Shown piece by piece: positions 35,701-47,376 of a stretch of DNA of 64,000 bases. The notes below the pieces were generated by a model, which saw only the letters and a program-made list of their open reading frames with translations, had not been told where the DNA came from and ran no database searches. Source of the stretch: Marsupella aquatica (lineage: Eukaryota; Marchantiophyta). The translations under genes and the position numbers were made by a program. The first letter of the stretch is position 1. Each line of letters begins with the position of its first letter. The stretch lies in the NCBI GenBank assembly GCA_973895155.1, contig OZ316895.1:19964001-20028000 (forward strand), written 5' to 3'.

Positions 35701-36807
35701 AAGAATTTTGTTAATTAAGTTTTGAAATTTAAGGTTACAAATTATTCTATGTTCCAATTTCTTGGTCTTCTTAGAAACTTGATACTGTACTTATCAAGAT
35801 CACGCGCGACAGTTATGAGTTAACGGTATCATATCAATTGTTACCCCAATGTCCGCAGCTTTTACACGTGAAGGTAGTATTATACTGTCTATTGCGAAAT
35901 AATTCGGTGTAAACAATGGAGTCGAACCAATTGTCGTTTCTAATAATTAGAAGAAAAATTCAAATTTACCGTGTTCTCCAAACGTAACCTATCAGATCCA
36001 CTTATCCAATCATGTCGTAGGAGTCCTCGAAAGAGTTCTCGCCGACGCTCTGGCACTACCCTGTCCGCACTCCAGCCAAATGATTCTGGGTTGAGCACTT
36101 GGCGATCATGCGTACTCTGTACGATTTTCGAATTGGCATGCATGCAGTAGGTAGTATTAAACCATATATGCTGCAGAGTGCAGACTTTGGGTTTATTTAA
36201 TTTAAAGATTGCATGCAGTTTTGTCTATTAAAATGTACAATTAATGGATATCATGGTGCAACACATAGTGTTTTAGATCAAGTAAAATAATGTTAAACAT
36301 CGGTCGTTGAACCCAAATCGAGACATGTAATTAAGCAGTACTGTCTTTTGAATGGAAGAATCCATATCATGGTGCAACAAGTAAAAGATTTTGATCAAGT
36401 ACATACTATGTCAAACATCGATCGCTGCACACAATTCGAGTCATGTAATTTAACATCTAACTCTTCACTCGCATGGAATGAAATTGAACCAATGTAATGG
36501 AAGTTTTCCCCCCACTTTATTCTGATTCAACATTGTGAATTCTGTACATATTGTCCAGCTTGGAAAACAATTTTGCCCTAGTCTTGCCAGACTGGAGAAT
36601 TCGCAAATCTGGGGCATTTGCATAGGCATTTGTACATAATCAAGAGCTCAAGCTGAAACATATACCTACAGAATTCTTGAATGTCTACTATGTACCCATC
36701 TATGCAGATTAGAATGACTGTAAACTTTCTGCATTCCCATTCCTTCCTTCTCTCCGGACACTCACTTTCGTATTTCCTTGTGTCTTTTGGAAGGGTTACA
36801 AGAAATT
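32771..36807. other. Intergenic region between retroelement 1 and the desiccation-related gene
   Basis: No intact gene is seen. A plus-strand frame near 34,930-35,280 is GC-richer and open for about 100 codons, but matches nothing I recognise. A tandem repeat at 33,990-34,200 is listed separately. The part next to 36807 is likely the 3' untranslated region of the desiccation gene. Confidence 0.5.
33990..34200 (+). repeat. About 125-bp imperfect tandem duplication
   Basis: Unit 1 starts near TTCACACTTACTTAGACAAT (33,990) and unit 2 near TTCCACACTTGGACAG (34,116). They share AGCCAAAAGTA and the phrase TTTGAAAGTTG or TTTGAATGTTG. The units are clearly related but diverged. Confidence 0.65.
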
Positions 36808-38326
36808 TCATGGGTACGATTCACCAAGATACGACTTCGCAATTGAGCCATTTCCTCCGTTTGGGTAGAAACCTCCTGGCTTGGAAGCGTCACCTGTAGA
36901 GTAAACGATTTCGAAGATTTGCTTGGGTGTCCGAGGGTATGCAAGGGAGGTCACATCCGCTGACAAGATATTTCCAGTAGTAAGCCCATCCGAACCCAAC
37001 TGCTTTGGCACCGTCAAACCTTCATCATCAATATCACCGTGATCCAATTTATTTCGAAGAAAGGAGATCTTATCAGTGAGCTCAGCTATTGTGAACTCAT
37101 ACGGCTCCACTTTCCAATCTTTCCTCTCGTATAGCCATGTTCGGATAACAGCGTCTTGACCTGCCTCAATTCCCAACAATCCAGCAACCAGCTGCAATGG
37201 AAAATGAAAGTTAGCCAGTTTATTACCACACAGTATTTAAGCCAGTATGAGGTCGCATTTTTTAACGCAATGTCGAACCAAAACGTAACTTATAAAAAGA
37301 GCGTGCATTAATCATGATGACACAAGTTTGTCCAGTCGATCGCTCAATTGGTCAAGACGCTGTTAACGTCAAGTCAATTCGCTCAATTGTCCAGTCGATC
37401 GCTATTCACAGACACAATCACGAGTAGATAAGATTCGGATAAAATAGTACCGCCTTGGCTCCAAAACCCTCGAGCATGGGTGACGCCCCGACGTAACCAG
37501 TCAGCCCAACGTAGGGAATGAAGTAAGATGCGAGGTAGAAATTGACACTATTGGCGTAAACGTCGAACGGCGGGTCCAAGGTGTAGTTTACGGCAGCGTC
37601 AAATTGCTTGGCCCATGTTTTCTTGCTCAGGTCAAGCTGTACGCGAGGGAATGCCTGCACACCAATCTTGGGCTTGATCGCTCTGCACGGCAAACGTTAA
37701 TTAATTTCAGAAATCCATATAACAAAATCAATGCATTTTCCCAGCTAATCGTCAAATTCAGATTTTCTTCAGAGTGTCCGACTCAAGTATCACAAAGTAG
37801 ACCACAGTGTATGGAATGGGCAAGTGGCGCTTTTGAATCAATGCTTGGCATGTGGCAAAGCCCGGCAAAACTTTCTAACAAAATGGCGACAAAACGTAAC
37901 AAAAACGACGCATTGACAGGTCAATGTAAGCTCGGTGAGGTGTGCTTTATTATCACCCACGAAACAACAACATCCAAGAAAACAACAACATTCATCAGCA
38001 TACAATCAAACAGGCTTCGGGACGTACTCGAGGTGACCAACTTCCTGCAAACCCAGTTGAGCGAAAACATCTGCAGTTTGGGGATCCAACTTCGCCTTTT
38101 GAGCGCCGATGGGAGGAGGACCACCGCCCGTGAGCCACGGAGCGAATTTGTCTAGCCCTGCGCCGAATACTCCGTGTAAGAAGAACTCCGACTCGAGGTA
38201 CTCGAGATTGAGAGCCACCCCAATCAACTTGTCGTCCATGGCTGTGAAGTTACTTCCCATAGCCTGTTGCATTGTTGGGCTTGCGAGGACCGCAAGCATG
38301 AGAACCACGAACATTTTGGTCACCAT
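36808..38326 (-). CDS. Desiccation-related protein PCC13-62-like (ferritin-like fold, secreted)
   Basis: Three exons (38326-38028, 37682-37451, 37191-36808) join in phase to 304 residues. The N-terminus MVTKMFVVLMLAVLASP is a signal peptide. The body matches the PCC13-62 family in order: ALNLEYLESEFFLHG, GGGPPPIGAQKAKLDP, LQEVGHLEAIKP, YVGLTGYVGASP, LLGIEAGQDAVIRTWLYER, LRNKLDHGDIDDEG, LAYPRTPKQIFEIVY and GGFYPNGGNGSI. The family was described in the resurrection plant Craterostigma and is often induced by dehydration or ABA. The fold is ferritin-like, and the biochemical activity is not settled. TATA and ACGTG motifs upstream fit stress regulation. All introns are GT-AG and the start ATG is the first in frame. 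Confidence 0.93.
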
Positions 38327-38473
38327 GATGGCTCGGTTGTAGCAATGTGCGCTCGCTTATTTTGTTCCACTTATCTCCACAAACTTCTCACCAAGCCCGG
38401 CTCTTACAAACAAATGAAAGACCAAGCAGTCTCATTGACAACACTATCGTACGACTGGATAGAACATCGGGAA

Positions 38474-38482
38474 TATATATAT
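38474..38482 (-). promoter_or_regulatory. TATA box of the desiccation-related gene
   Basis: An alternating TATATATAT run lies about 150 bp upstream of the start codon at 38326, a normal distance for a plant TATA element with a short 5' leader. Confidence 0.55.
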
Positions 38483-38508
38483 GCAGGGAGGAGTCCCACG
38501 AGCCAGCG

Positions 38509-38540
38509 TACGTGCCGCTGCAGGAAAGAGTTTACGTGGG
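38509..38540 (-). promoter_or_regulatory. Two ABRE-like ACGTG motifs upstream of the desiccation-related gene
   Basis: TACGTGCC (38509-38516) and TACGTGGG (38533-38540) lie 27-66 bp beyond the TATA box on the distal side. ABA-response elements have an ACGTG core and often work in pairs. Function is inferred from position and gene identity. Confidence 0.45.
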
Positions 38541-39520
38541 TAATTAATTACACTTGCAGCTGTAATGCAGCGTGTGATGGATGTTTGGCCGAAAGCGTGG
38601 TTTGGTGAGAAGCAGCAGTGCATGTATCTGCGCAAAATGTTGCAAGCTAAAAACGAGCAAGAAGAGTACGAGTATGACATGTGTTCTTATTACGAGATTC
38701 CCGGTTTCGACCGTATTACTTCCATACAAAGTCAAGTAACTAAGTCCATCTTAAATTCTTGGGTACTAATCGGGCTTGTGGTACTAAGGCTTGCACTAAT
38801 TGCTCTACGGATCATGCATGCTGTATCCCATGCAACCGCCAACGTACTTCACTTGCATGCCGCACTCCTTGCAAAATGTGACCCAGTCGAGCTCGCATTT
38901 CGAACTAGAGTTTGCCATGTGTTCTGTCCACTTTTGCCGTAACCATAGTCGAAACTCTCTCACAGCGAGTCCGAAGAAATTGACACTTTGCCAGCGTCTA
39001 CTGGCTGCCCTTTCGGCCATACATCTTCTCAACACACAGTGGCTGCAATCCTGACCGCCTGCCTGCCTGCCAAGTTAGAGAAACATTGCTCTGAATCCTG
39101 AGCCATGTCACATTCATCGTCACTAGTGAAACAAGCATGACCCAATGACCCATTCACCATGCTCGTGTTTGTTTGTTGGAGTGTGATCCTGACTCAACGC
39201 TGGGCCACCTAACTTCATGCCTGCAGCATGGCTGGGCGTGGGAAGAAAGAAGATGACGTTGTCACCGACATTCAACGAGGCAAGTTAGTGAAAGTGCACC
39301 ACTGAGCATTATTTTCAAGTCCTACAATGTCAAAAGGCTACTAAATTATGCTTTCGGGAAACTCGGAAAATATAGTTTTGTATGTCCCTTGCAGAGGAAA
39401 AAAAGTATATACATATTAGCCTGACTACTCACCTATATTTAAGTTCAAAAGAACCTTGCAAGACAAGGATTCTTTATTATTCACACTTAGTTTATGATTT
39501 GTCCCGAGTCGTTCCACCCC

Positions 39521-39813
39521 TAAAATTAAGTGCCCCAAGGCAGAGTCATGGCCTAGGGACGTCACTTTACACCTAGGCCATAAAAGTAGGTTTGTCCCCA
39601 TTCCCCGCACCATAAAATTAAGTGCCCGAAGGCAGAGTTATGGCAGGCCTAAAGACGTCACTCTGCACCTAGGCCATAAAAGTAGGGTTCTTTTGTAAAT
39701 TACTGCCTAAAGACTTCACTTTAGACCTAGGTCATAAAAGTAGGTTTCTATTGTAAATTAAGGCCTAACGACTTCACTTTAGACCTAGGCCATGAAAGTA
39801 AGTTTCCATCACA
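39521..39813 (+). repeat. Tandem repeat, four units of about 58-93 bp, with hairpin-forming core
   Basis: Units start near 39521, 39614, 39697 and 39755. Each contains the core CTAAAGAC-TTCACTTTA-GACCTAGGCCATAAAAGTAGG or a close variant. In the first unit ATGGCCTAGG (39548-39557) and CCTAGGCCAT (39572-39581) form perfect 10-bp inverted arms. Confidence 0.8.
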
Positions 39814-40554
39814 AGTTACTAGTAAGATATTACACCAACAGGCGTCAAAAGGTTGGCGACCCGTTAAAGAGGAGAACCGAAAACAAAAGGCTGGAGATAC
39901 AATAAATTAAGGGGAGAAAACAAGGGAAAATCAGAGACGTGCGGCCCTGGGAAAATCAAAGAGCCCACACAAGTCAAAGAGTCCCACAACAACATACTAA
40001 AACCATTCTGAGAGGCAGACTTAGTAAAGCTTTGAATAAATTGCATAGGAGGGCCAAACAAAGTACAATGTAAAACCCTACTAAGAAAACACTTGGTAAA
40101 GCTTGGGGTAATTTGTATAGGAGGGTACAATTTTTGAAATCAAAAGCTAATTTCTTTTAGCAAATGAAACAAAGTATAATGAAGGGAAAACAAAAGATTT
40201 ACAAAGAGTGCAAATATCAAACACTAAAAAAGAGGTAAATGCAACCCTAAAATCCCAGGAAATAAAGGCAAAAGAATAAACACCAAACTGAAAATAAATG
40301 TAAAAATACAAATAATAAAAAATAAGAGATTAAATCTAGAAATGTGTGATGAGCTAATAATGGTACACATCTAGTGCCATAACTCAGATCCATATCTAGT
40401 GCATTAACTAGGTCTAGGGATGAAGTCTTGCTGATATCTGTTATCTAACGTCCTACGTTGAAGATGAAAATTACAACACAGGATTATATATTTAAACGTG
40501 TGATGTTAATATATTAGTGAAGAGGATTCTAGGCAAAAAATAGTCTAACAGGGT

Positions 40555-40606
40555 CCAACAGGTGTCATGTTCATCATTCTCCAACAGGTGTCATGTTCAT
40601 CATTCT
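40555..40606 (+). repeat. Perfect 26-bp tandem duplication
   Basis: The unit beginning CCAACAGGTGTCATGTTC occupies 40555-40580 and is repeated without change at 40581-40606. Confidence 0.9.
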
Positions 40607-42012
40607 ACGAGGGATGCCACAAAAGACTATCAAGGCAAAAAAAAGTACACCTGGTCCATAGACATGTAATTTAGAGCGATTGGCACTATCGATGCATACT
40701 CAGGGGGTCACTTTCACAGAAGTGGCACATCACGTGCGATGAAGTATAGGCCCATTTAAACAGGTGTGGCGGAAGACTTCCAAAGTTTGGTGGAAGAACA
40801 CATAGGACATGTTTTCTTGACTAATCAACTTTAAAGAACACATAGGCCTATTTAATTGTAAAAACATTTTCCTTAAAGTTTTTAGGGGTTTTTTAGTAAA
40901 AAATGACAAAATTTAAAGAAAGAAAGGGTTTTGCAAAAAACTATTTTTCACTTATAAGTTAGGGGGGTCAAACCCTAAAACGTTGCACGTGATGTATGGC
41001 CCTCCATGTAGTGACCCCCCCCCCGAGGATGCATATTAATGTTGAAATCCGTACAGTTAGAGAGACCACTGCCTGTTGCCTGCAGCATTGCCCGACCATA
41101 GTATTGAGATAACATGACAAAACAAGACTTCACTTCTGTGCAGCAGATGGTGTCTCAACAGTATATGAGCAGAGTTGGATACCAGCAGGTGCAGGACTTG
41201 AATCTTGCCAGGCACACCACTCCTCTTTTGTAACAAACCCCACCCAAAAGTGGGGTTCATTCAGTTCCTTTGGCATTTCCAAAAAAAATTGCAATCACAC
41301 ATTCTCTCGGGCAGCGGACGGGGATGGCCACGGGCAAGGAGCGTGTAAGGCTCATTAATGAACCTTGATATTGTCATTCGACGTGAATGTGATGTTCACC
41401 TGCTAGTAATGCTGATTAACATAAGACTTTCATGGCAAAAAATGTACAGCAGGTATATAAAGAAATGATTTCATCTTGGAGAATTTTTGAAGGTGCTATA
41501 TGGTGAATGCACATTTCAGATTTTGTCTTATTCAAATTTTTGTGTCATGTATTTTCATTTCAATCTGCCTTATCAAGGGACAGCCTTTGTATTCTATACA
41601 TTTTTAATTAATTTTTAGACCCCTTTAGTTTTAGCTATTTTAGAGTGTTTTGAACTTATTTTGGCAGCCCCCCTTTCATAATATGTGTTTTCTTAGAGAT
41701 GAAACCAAAGGCTCCAACACCACGAGTGAGAGAAATGATGCTAAAGAACATGAGTGCATAGCCTCTTAAGTTCTCCTCATGTTTTTCTTTCCTAGGTTTA
41801 TGGTTTTTATTGAAAGGAGTGTCATTCATAAGGCACCCTGAGTTAAGTGCACACATCGTAGCATCGTTTGACTGTACCTTTTCTTGGTCAGTGTGCTTGT
41901 CTTGGTAGACACTTTACTTATATAACAGCACTTCTATGCTCTCATATTTTATTTACTTTCAGATCATTACAAGACCAAAAATAAAGCATGTTCCAGGATG
42001 AGCATGCTATAT

Positions 42013-42138
42013 AAAGAAATGATTTCATCTTGGAGTAACTACCTTAGTGCTTGGGGACACTGCACCAGGTGTCATAAAGAAACTATTTCATCTAGGAGTG
42101 CCTACTTTAGTGCTTGGGGACACTCCCCTATGCAATTG
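42013..42138 (+). repeat. 63-bp imperfect tandem duplication
   Basis: Units at 42013-42075 and 42076-42138 share AAAGAAA, ATTTCATCT and TTAGTGCTTGGGGACACT. A 28-bp piece (42008-42035) is also present identically 550 bp upstream at 41454-41481. Confidence 0.8.
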
Positions 42139-42223
42139 CACAGTTCACTATATATTACTCTGCCGAAGGGCAGAAAGGTCCAACCGGGAGACAGGTTCCC
42201 ATGGCAGAGCAACCCAAGAATTG

Positions 42224-42228
42224 CACAC
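42224..42228 (+). repeat. Target-site duplication, left (CACAC), retroelement 2
   Basis: CACAC directly before the left LTR matches CACAC at 49032-49036 after the right LTR. Confidence 0.9.
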
Positions 42229-42337
42229 TGTGAGAATGGAATGGAATGAACATGTGTATAGTCGGGAATAGGAGTACATATAGTGGGACCAGGATGACCG
42301 GCTGGTCCGGTCGTCCGGTCAAAGGTAGAGTCTAACA
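42229..42337 (-). repeat. 3' LTR of retroelement 2
   Basis: This 109-bp LTR starts TGTTAGACTC and ends TTCTCACA in element sense. It differs from the 5' copy at a single base (GGATG versus GGGTG on the plus strand). Confidence 0.95.
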
Positions 42338-42349
42338 CTCCCCTTTGGA
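42338..42349 (-). other. Polypurine tract of retroelement 2
   Basis: In element sense the sequence TCCAAAGGGGAG abuts the 3' LTR, the expected position of the plus-strand primer. Confidence 0.85.
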
Positions 42350-42662
42350 TATATAGTGACAACTATATAGACAACATAGACTATACCTATTATATCATGT
42401 TCATATGAAATACATGATATAAGTACAAGCGAGGTAGACTGCCTCGTTAAAAAACCTTTATCAACTCTAGCTTAGTAAAAACTCTACCAGTGTAGCAGAG
42501 AAAAATATGAGTGCTAAAGGAAAAAGAGTGCAGCCTAACAGTCCTCGTCGTAATAAATGTCAATGTTAAGTAAAGTTAGATGTTATAGTAAGTCTAGCTT
42601 TAACATGTGTCTCATCAGTAAGTCGTCAGCAGCATATCATCAGCATCATGTCGTCAACATCA

Positions 42663-45600
42663 TCAAGTATCATGTGGAGCGGTAGCCTCCATGGTCATCA
42701 TGCGTCGCACGCTCTGTAGTCTAATCGCCTGGTAGTGTCGGTGGTGAACTGATGGCGATAGTGATTTGGTGAAGAGATCCGCACAGTTGTCTGCACTTGA
42801 AATCTGCAAAATGTTGATCTCTTTTCCATGTAACTCGTGGGTGTAGAAAAACTTTGGAGCTATATGCTTCACGCGATCGCTTTTGATGAATCCTTTCATG
42901 ATCTGCTGTATACATGTTGCGTTATCCTCAAAAATGTTAGTAGGTTTCGTTAGTGATGGTAGGCCGCATTTGGTGTTGATGTGGTTTATAAAGGATCGTA
43001 ACCAAACGGCTTCGCGACTAGCCTCATGTAGAGCTAAGATTTTTGAGTGATTCGATGAGGTTGTTGTTAGGGTCTGTTTCACGTTTTTCCAAGAAAAAAT
43101 GGTACCCCCAAAAGTAAAAACATATCCGGTTTGGGATTTTGCGGTGTCAGTGTCGGAAAGATATCCGGCATCCGCGTATCCTATGAGTTCGTGGTTTGCA
43201 CCGAATGGGTAAAATAACCCTGTATTGGTGGTGCCACGTAGATACCTAAATATGTGCTTAACTCCGTTCCAGTGTCTGGCTGTGGGAGTTGCACTATGTC
43301 TGGCTAGTAAGTTAACTGCAAATGCAATGTCTGGTCGTGTCTGATTTGCTAGATACATTAATGCTCCTATCGCAGAAAGATATGGAGTTTCTGGTCCTAA
43401 TATGGGTTCATGTTCTTCGCGCTTGCGAAAAATATCAGTATTGTTTTCTAATGAACGTACGACAATTGGTGACGTCAATGGGTGTGTTAGGTTCATATTG
43501 AACTGTTTTAGGATCTTTTCGGTTTGTGTGGTCTGATGGAGCATCATGCCAGTAGGTAAGATCTCCAGTTATAATCTTAAGCAAAAGTTTGTATGTCCAA
43601 GGTCTTTCATCTCAAATGTTGATTTAAGGCAAGTAATAGTATCTTTGGTAATTTGGGGTGTCCCAAATATGTTTAAGTCATCAACATAAATGGAAACGAT
43701 GACATATTCATCATCCACATGTTTAATAAATAAACATGGTGTAATGGCATCATGGGAAAAACCCATGGCAATCATTTCATCAGTAAATCTTTGATACCAT
43801 ACTCTGCCACTTTGTTTCAGGCCATATAATGCCTTCAATACACGGATAGCTAGTCCGCGGCGAGTATTTCGTACGATTGACACAGCGGTGACTTAATTAT
43901 GGATTACATGTGTAGATGATACATGAGGTGTAACTTGAGATAATTGTGTTAGAATCTTATGTAGATATGGGATATGCGATTTAGCGCCTTGAGCTAAAGC
44001 TCGGCGACGTTGCTCCAACTCTGGAGGTGATCGCATGTATAGACAAGTGTCTAAAGTGCCATATAGATATGCAGTTGCAACATCCAATTGTCGCATCTGT
44101 AGTTTATGGAAAATGGCAAATCCGATAAGATATCGGAATGTTGTGCTATCCATAACCGGTGAGTAAGTTTCATCGTAATGAATTCCCGGTTGTTGGGTAA
44201 ATCCTTTCCCTACCAGACGTGCTTTGTAGCGTACAATTTGGCCTTTATCATTTCTTTTGCGGATGAATGTCCACTTGTAGCCAATGAGATGTACGTCTTG
44301 CGGTGTTGGCTCAACTGGGCCAAAAGTGTGTCTGCTTAGTAGGGAATCTAATTCTCCGTTTATAGCTTTTTGCCATTCAGGCCAATCTGGTCTATTTTGG
44401 CATTCTAATATCGATATTGGTTTGGGTGTTTCGTTTGTGATATGTGTTGCCACCATTAATGCAAAAGCATCGTCTATTGAAGTAGTATTTCTATCCCACG
44501 TCGCACCTGTGTGTGCGCAGTGGATAGAGATCTCTTCATGGGATGTAGATTTGGCAGTGGATAGAGATCTCTTCATGGGATGTAGATTTGGTATGATTGA
44601 CATCAGGTGAAGGTGGTATAGATGAACCATGCCTTCTCGGTTGTTTATCTTTTGATCCCAAAGGTCTGCCTCATTTGGCACGAGGTTGGGATGTACTTGC
44701 TGGCTCACTTGATAATTCGATGCGAGCAGATGTTCTCGCAGCTGGAATATGTGAGCGGGTAAGTTGTGATGTATCAACGAAAGTGTCAGGAAGTTCTTCC
44801 ACAATCTTGTGGAGTTGCAAAATTCGTTGAACTTCTTTCTCCCCTTGATTTGTTCTAAGGTCTTGCCAAAATGGCGGATGTCTTTCCCACTCCAAAGGTG
44901 GTTGTGGGTGTTCAGGGGTTATTAATGGTGGATAAATGTGTTCATCAAAATGGCAATCTAGGAATCTGGATTTAAAAACGTCGCCAGTTGTTGGCTCCAT
45001 ATATCGGATTATGGACGGAGAGTCAAATCCGATGTATATCCCCAACTGTCGTTGGGGTCCCATCTTGGTTTGTTTGGGTGGAGTAATGGGGACCATTACT
45101 TGGCATCCAAATGAACGAAGGTGGGATAAGTCTGGTTTTATACCATTAGCAATTTGGTATGGGCTATAGGTGTTAAAAGCCGATGGGCGGTATTGAATTA
45201 ATGCATTAGCTTGTAATATGGCGTGTCCCCATGCTAAGACGGGGAGTTTTGACTGCATTAGTAATGGGCGTGCAATTAACTGAAGGCGTTTAATGATCGC
45301 TTCAGCTAATCCGTTCTGAAAATGCACGTGAGGTACAGGGTATTGTACGTCTATGCCAAGTGATGTGCAAAAGTCATCAAATGTTTCGGATGTGAATTCC
45401 CTTGCATTGTCCACCCTTAGTGTCTTAATGGGGTGATCTAGGAATTGTGCTTTCACGCACAAGATTTGCACCAAAATGCGAGGCATAACCATGTTCCTCG
45501 TTGAAAGCAGTGTCACATTTGACCATTTAGTTGATGCATCGATTAATACCATAAAGTAGCGGAAAGGTCCGCTCGATGGGTTGATTGGCCCGCAAACATC

Positions 45601-47376
45601 TGCATGGATTATTTCCAAGAATTGGGGTATTTTAGTTGGCAATTTTGATGTCGTGGGCCTTGTTATTAATTTTCCGCGTGAGCATGCGGTGCATGGGGTG
45701 CTAGCTGGAATGTGGCGTGTATTGATTGGAATGCCACTTGAATTCTTAATTATTTTGCTTAGCATTAATTGGCCGGGGTGGCCGAGGCGTGCATGCCAAA
45801 GCGCGGGCAATTCACTTGTTTGAACATTGTTGTGCAGGCATTCAATATGAGTTACATAAAACCCGCAGGGGTACAAGAAAAGGGTTTCTTTAATGATATT
45901 CCCCGTAGGAGTATTTTCAACCAAGTGTATCACTTCCTGATCTCTGGTATCACCCGTCTGGACATGTAGTCCGTTCGCTCGTATATCTCTAAAACTGAGG
46001 AGATTACGGGTTGTGTTCGGGGCGAAAATAGCAGATTCTATGTGGATAGCTGTACCCTGCGGGAGTCTAATGGAAGCTGGGCCAAAGCCCTCTTCTATTT
46101 GGCTAGGGCCATTGATAGTGGTTAGGGATCGACGTGAGGGTGTAATCTTGTGAAAAAGGTGTCAATCCCGGAGGATAGTATGCATAGTTGCGCTGTCTAT
46201 AATACATGTGCTGTGACTATTTAGATCTGGGGTTGTGGAGCTACTTGCCACTAAGTGTGCCTCGGGTTGGGCAGGTAGATCTGAAAAGTCTTGGAATGGG
46301 TCGCTGGACCCCATAAACGCCCCGTGGGTTTCACGGGGTGGTGGCCTAGAGGTTTGTCCATCTTGGATGGACCGTTAGTATAGATCTCTAAGGTGTTGCG
46401 GGATTCTATAGTTTCTCGCTAGGTGGTTTGTCATGCCACATTCATGGCATTTTGGTCGTTCCCGTTGTTGTCGGGATTGTGACCAATCATTTCTGCGGTT
46501 GTTGTTATATGTTCTTCCATCGTTGCGTCCACCGCGTCCGCCACGTCCTCCTCGTCCTCCGTGTCCTCCACGTCCTTCTCGTCCACCACGTCCTCCACGT
46601 CCTCTAAAGGTCCGTTGGGAGTTATATTGTGGACGTTGGTTATAGAAACGCCCCCTATTGTGGGTGTTTCTTTGGTTGCCATTCTTAGTGCGCTTTATGC
46701 CTTGCCTCGATGTGGAGGGTTCAACATTTTCTATGTTATGGGTTTCATTCTGTTGTCCTGAGGGCAGTGTGCCCGCAGGTCATTTTCTAGAGTTTACTAA
46801 AAGGAGTTCTTGGTTTCTTTCGGTGACTAGGAGGTGGGCTATAAGCTCGGAGTATTGCCCGAACTTCATGTTTCGATACTGTGTTGATAGCCACACATTC
46901 GATGAATGAAATGTCGACAGGGTCTTCTCTAGCAGATCCTTGTCTGTGACCGGCTCGCCACATAGTGCGAGGGTTGATGTTATTCTAAAGAGTTTGCTAT
47001 TGTAGGCTGAAATAGAAGTGAAGTCCTGGACTCGCAGGTTTAGCCAGTCTTGCCTGGCTTTAGGTAGTTCGACCAGTTTTTGGTGGTCGAATCGGGTCTG
47101 TAGGGCTGTCCATAGTTCCCTAGGGGTCGATAGGTGCATGTATTGTCTCTGGATGAATCTATGGATATGGCGTCTCAGGAATACTAGAGCCTTAGATTCG
47201 TTGGCTTTAGTTAATGGGTCTGGTTGTGGTTCGCCGGCAAGGATGGGTTGAGCGAGGCCTATCGCAGGGAGTAGGGTTAGCGAGGTTAGGTTTTCTTTTA
47301 GGTTCATGGACCATTCTAGGTAGTTGTCGCCGTCTATTTCTAGGGCGGGGAAGTTGAGTTTCTCAAGGTTGGTCAT
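42663..47376 (-). pseudogene. Gag-pol polyprotein of copia element 2, with six stops and one frameshift
   Basis: Gag begins MTNLEKLNFPALEIDG and resembles UBN2-type capsid. An RGG-rich stretch (46,520-46,615) and a zinc knuckle CHECGMTNH follow. Protease shows IIDSATMH. Integrase shows HADVCGP, RVDNAREF and NGLAEA. RT has YVDDL near 43,676-43,692, and RNase H ends at 42663. Stops fall at 46780-46782 (TGA), 46375-46377 (TAA), 46162-46164 (TGA), 44671-44673 (TGA), 43893-43895 (TAA) and 43569-43571 (TAA). A 37-bp tandem duplication at 44518-44591 shifts the frame between integrase and RT. The zinc knuckle also lacks its last cysteine (Tyr instead). The copy is not autonomous. Confidence 0.93.
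44518..44591 (+). repeat. 37-bp perfect tandem duplication inside element 2 pol
   Basis: The unit starting CAGTGGATAGAGATCTC occupies 44518-44554 and is repeated exactly at 44555-44591. Because 37 is not a multiple of three, it moves the frame by one. The same peptide (KSTSHEEISIHC) is read in one frame in the first copy and in the other frame in the second. Confidence 0.95.

Larger units (their letters stand above)
38560..42223. other. Intergenic, repeat-bearing AT-rich region
   Basis: No gene can be supported. The left few hundred bases are the upstream region of the desiccation gene. The remainder holds several local tandem repeats (39,521-39,813; 40,555-40,606; 42,013-42,138) and a run of ten C near 41,013-41,023. 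All frames contain frequent stops. Confidence 0.5.

Noticed and set aside
39521-39813. CRISPR array
   Set aside because: Units differ in length and sequence and have no constant direct repeat with unique spacers. The DNA is plant nuclear, with no cas genes.
42229-42337. Solo LTR rather than a full element
   Set aside because: A second copy at 48923-49031, matching target duplications, a primer site and polypurine tract, and internal copia domains show a complete element.
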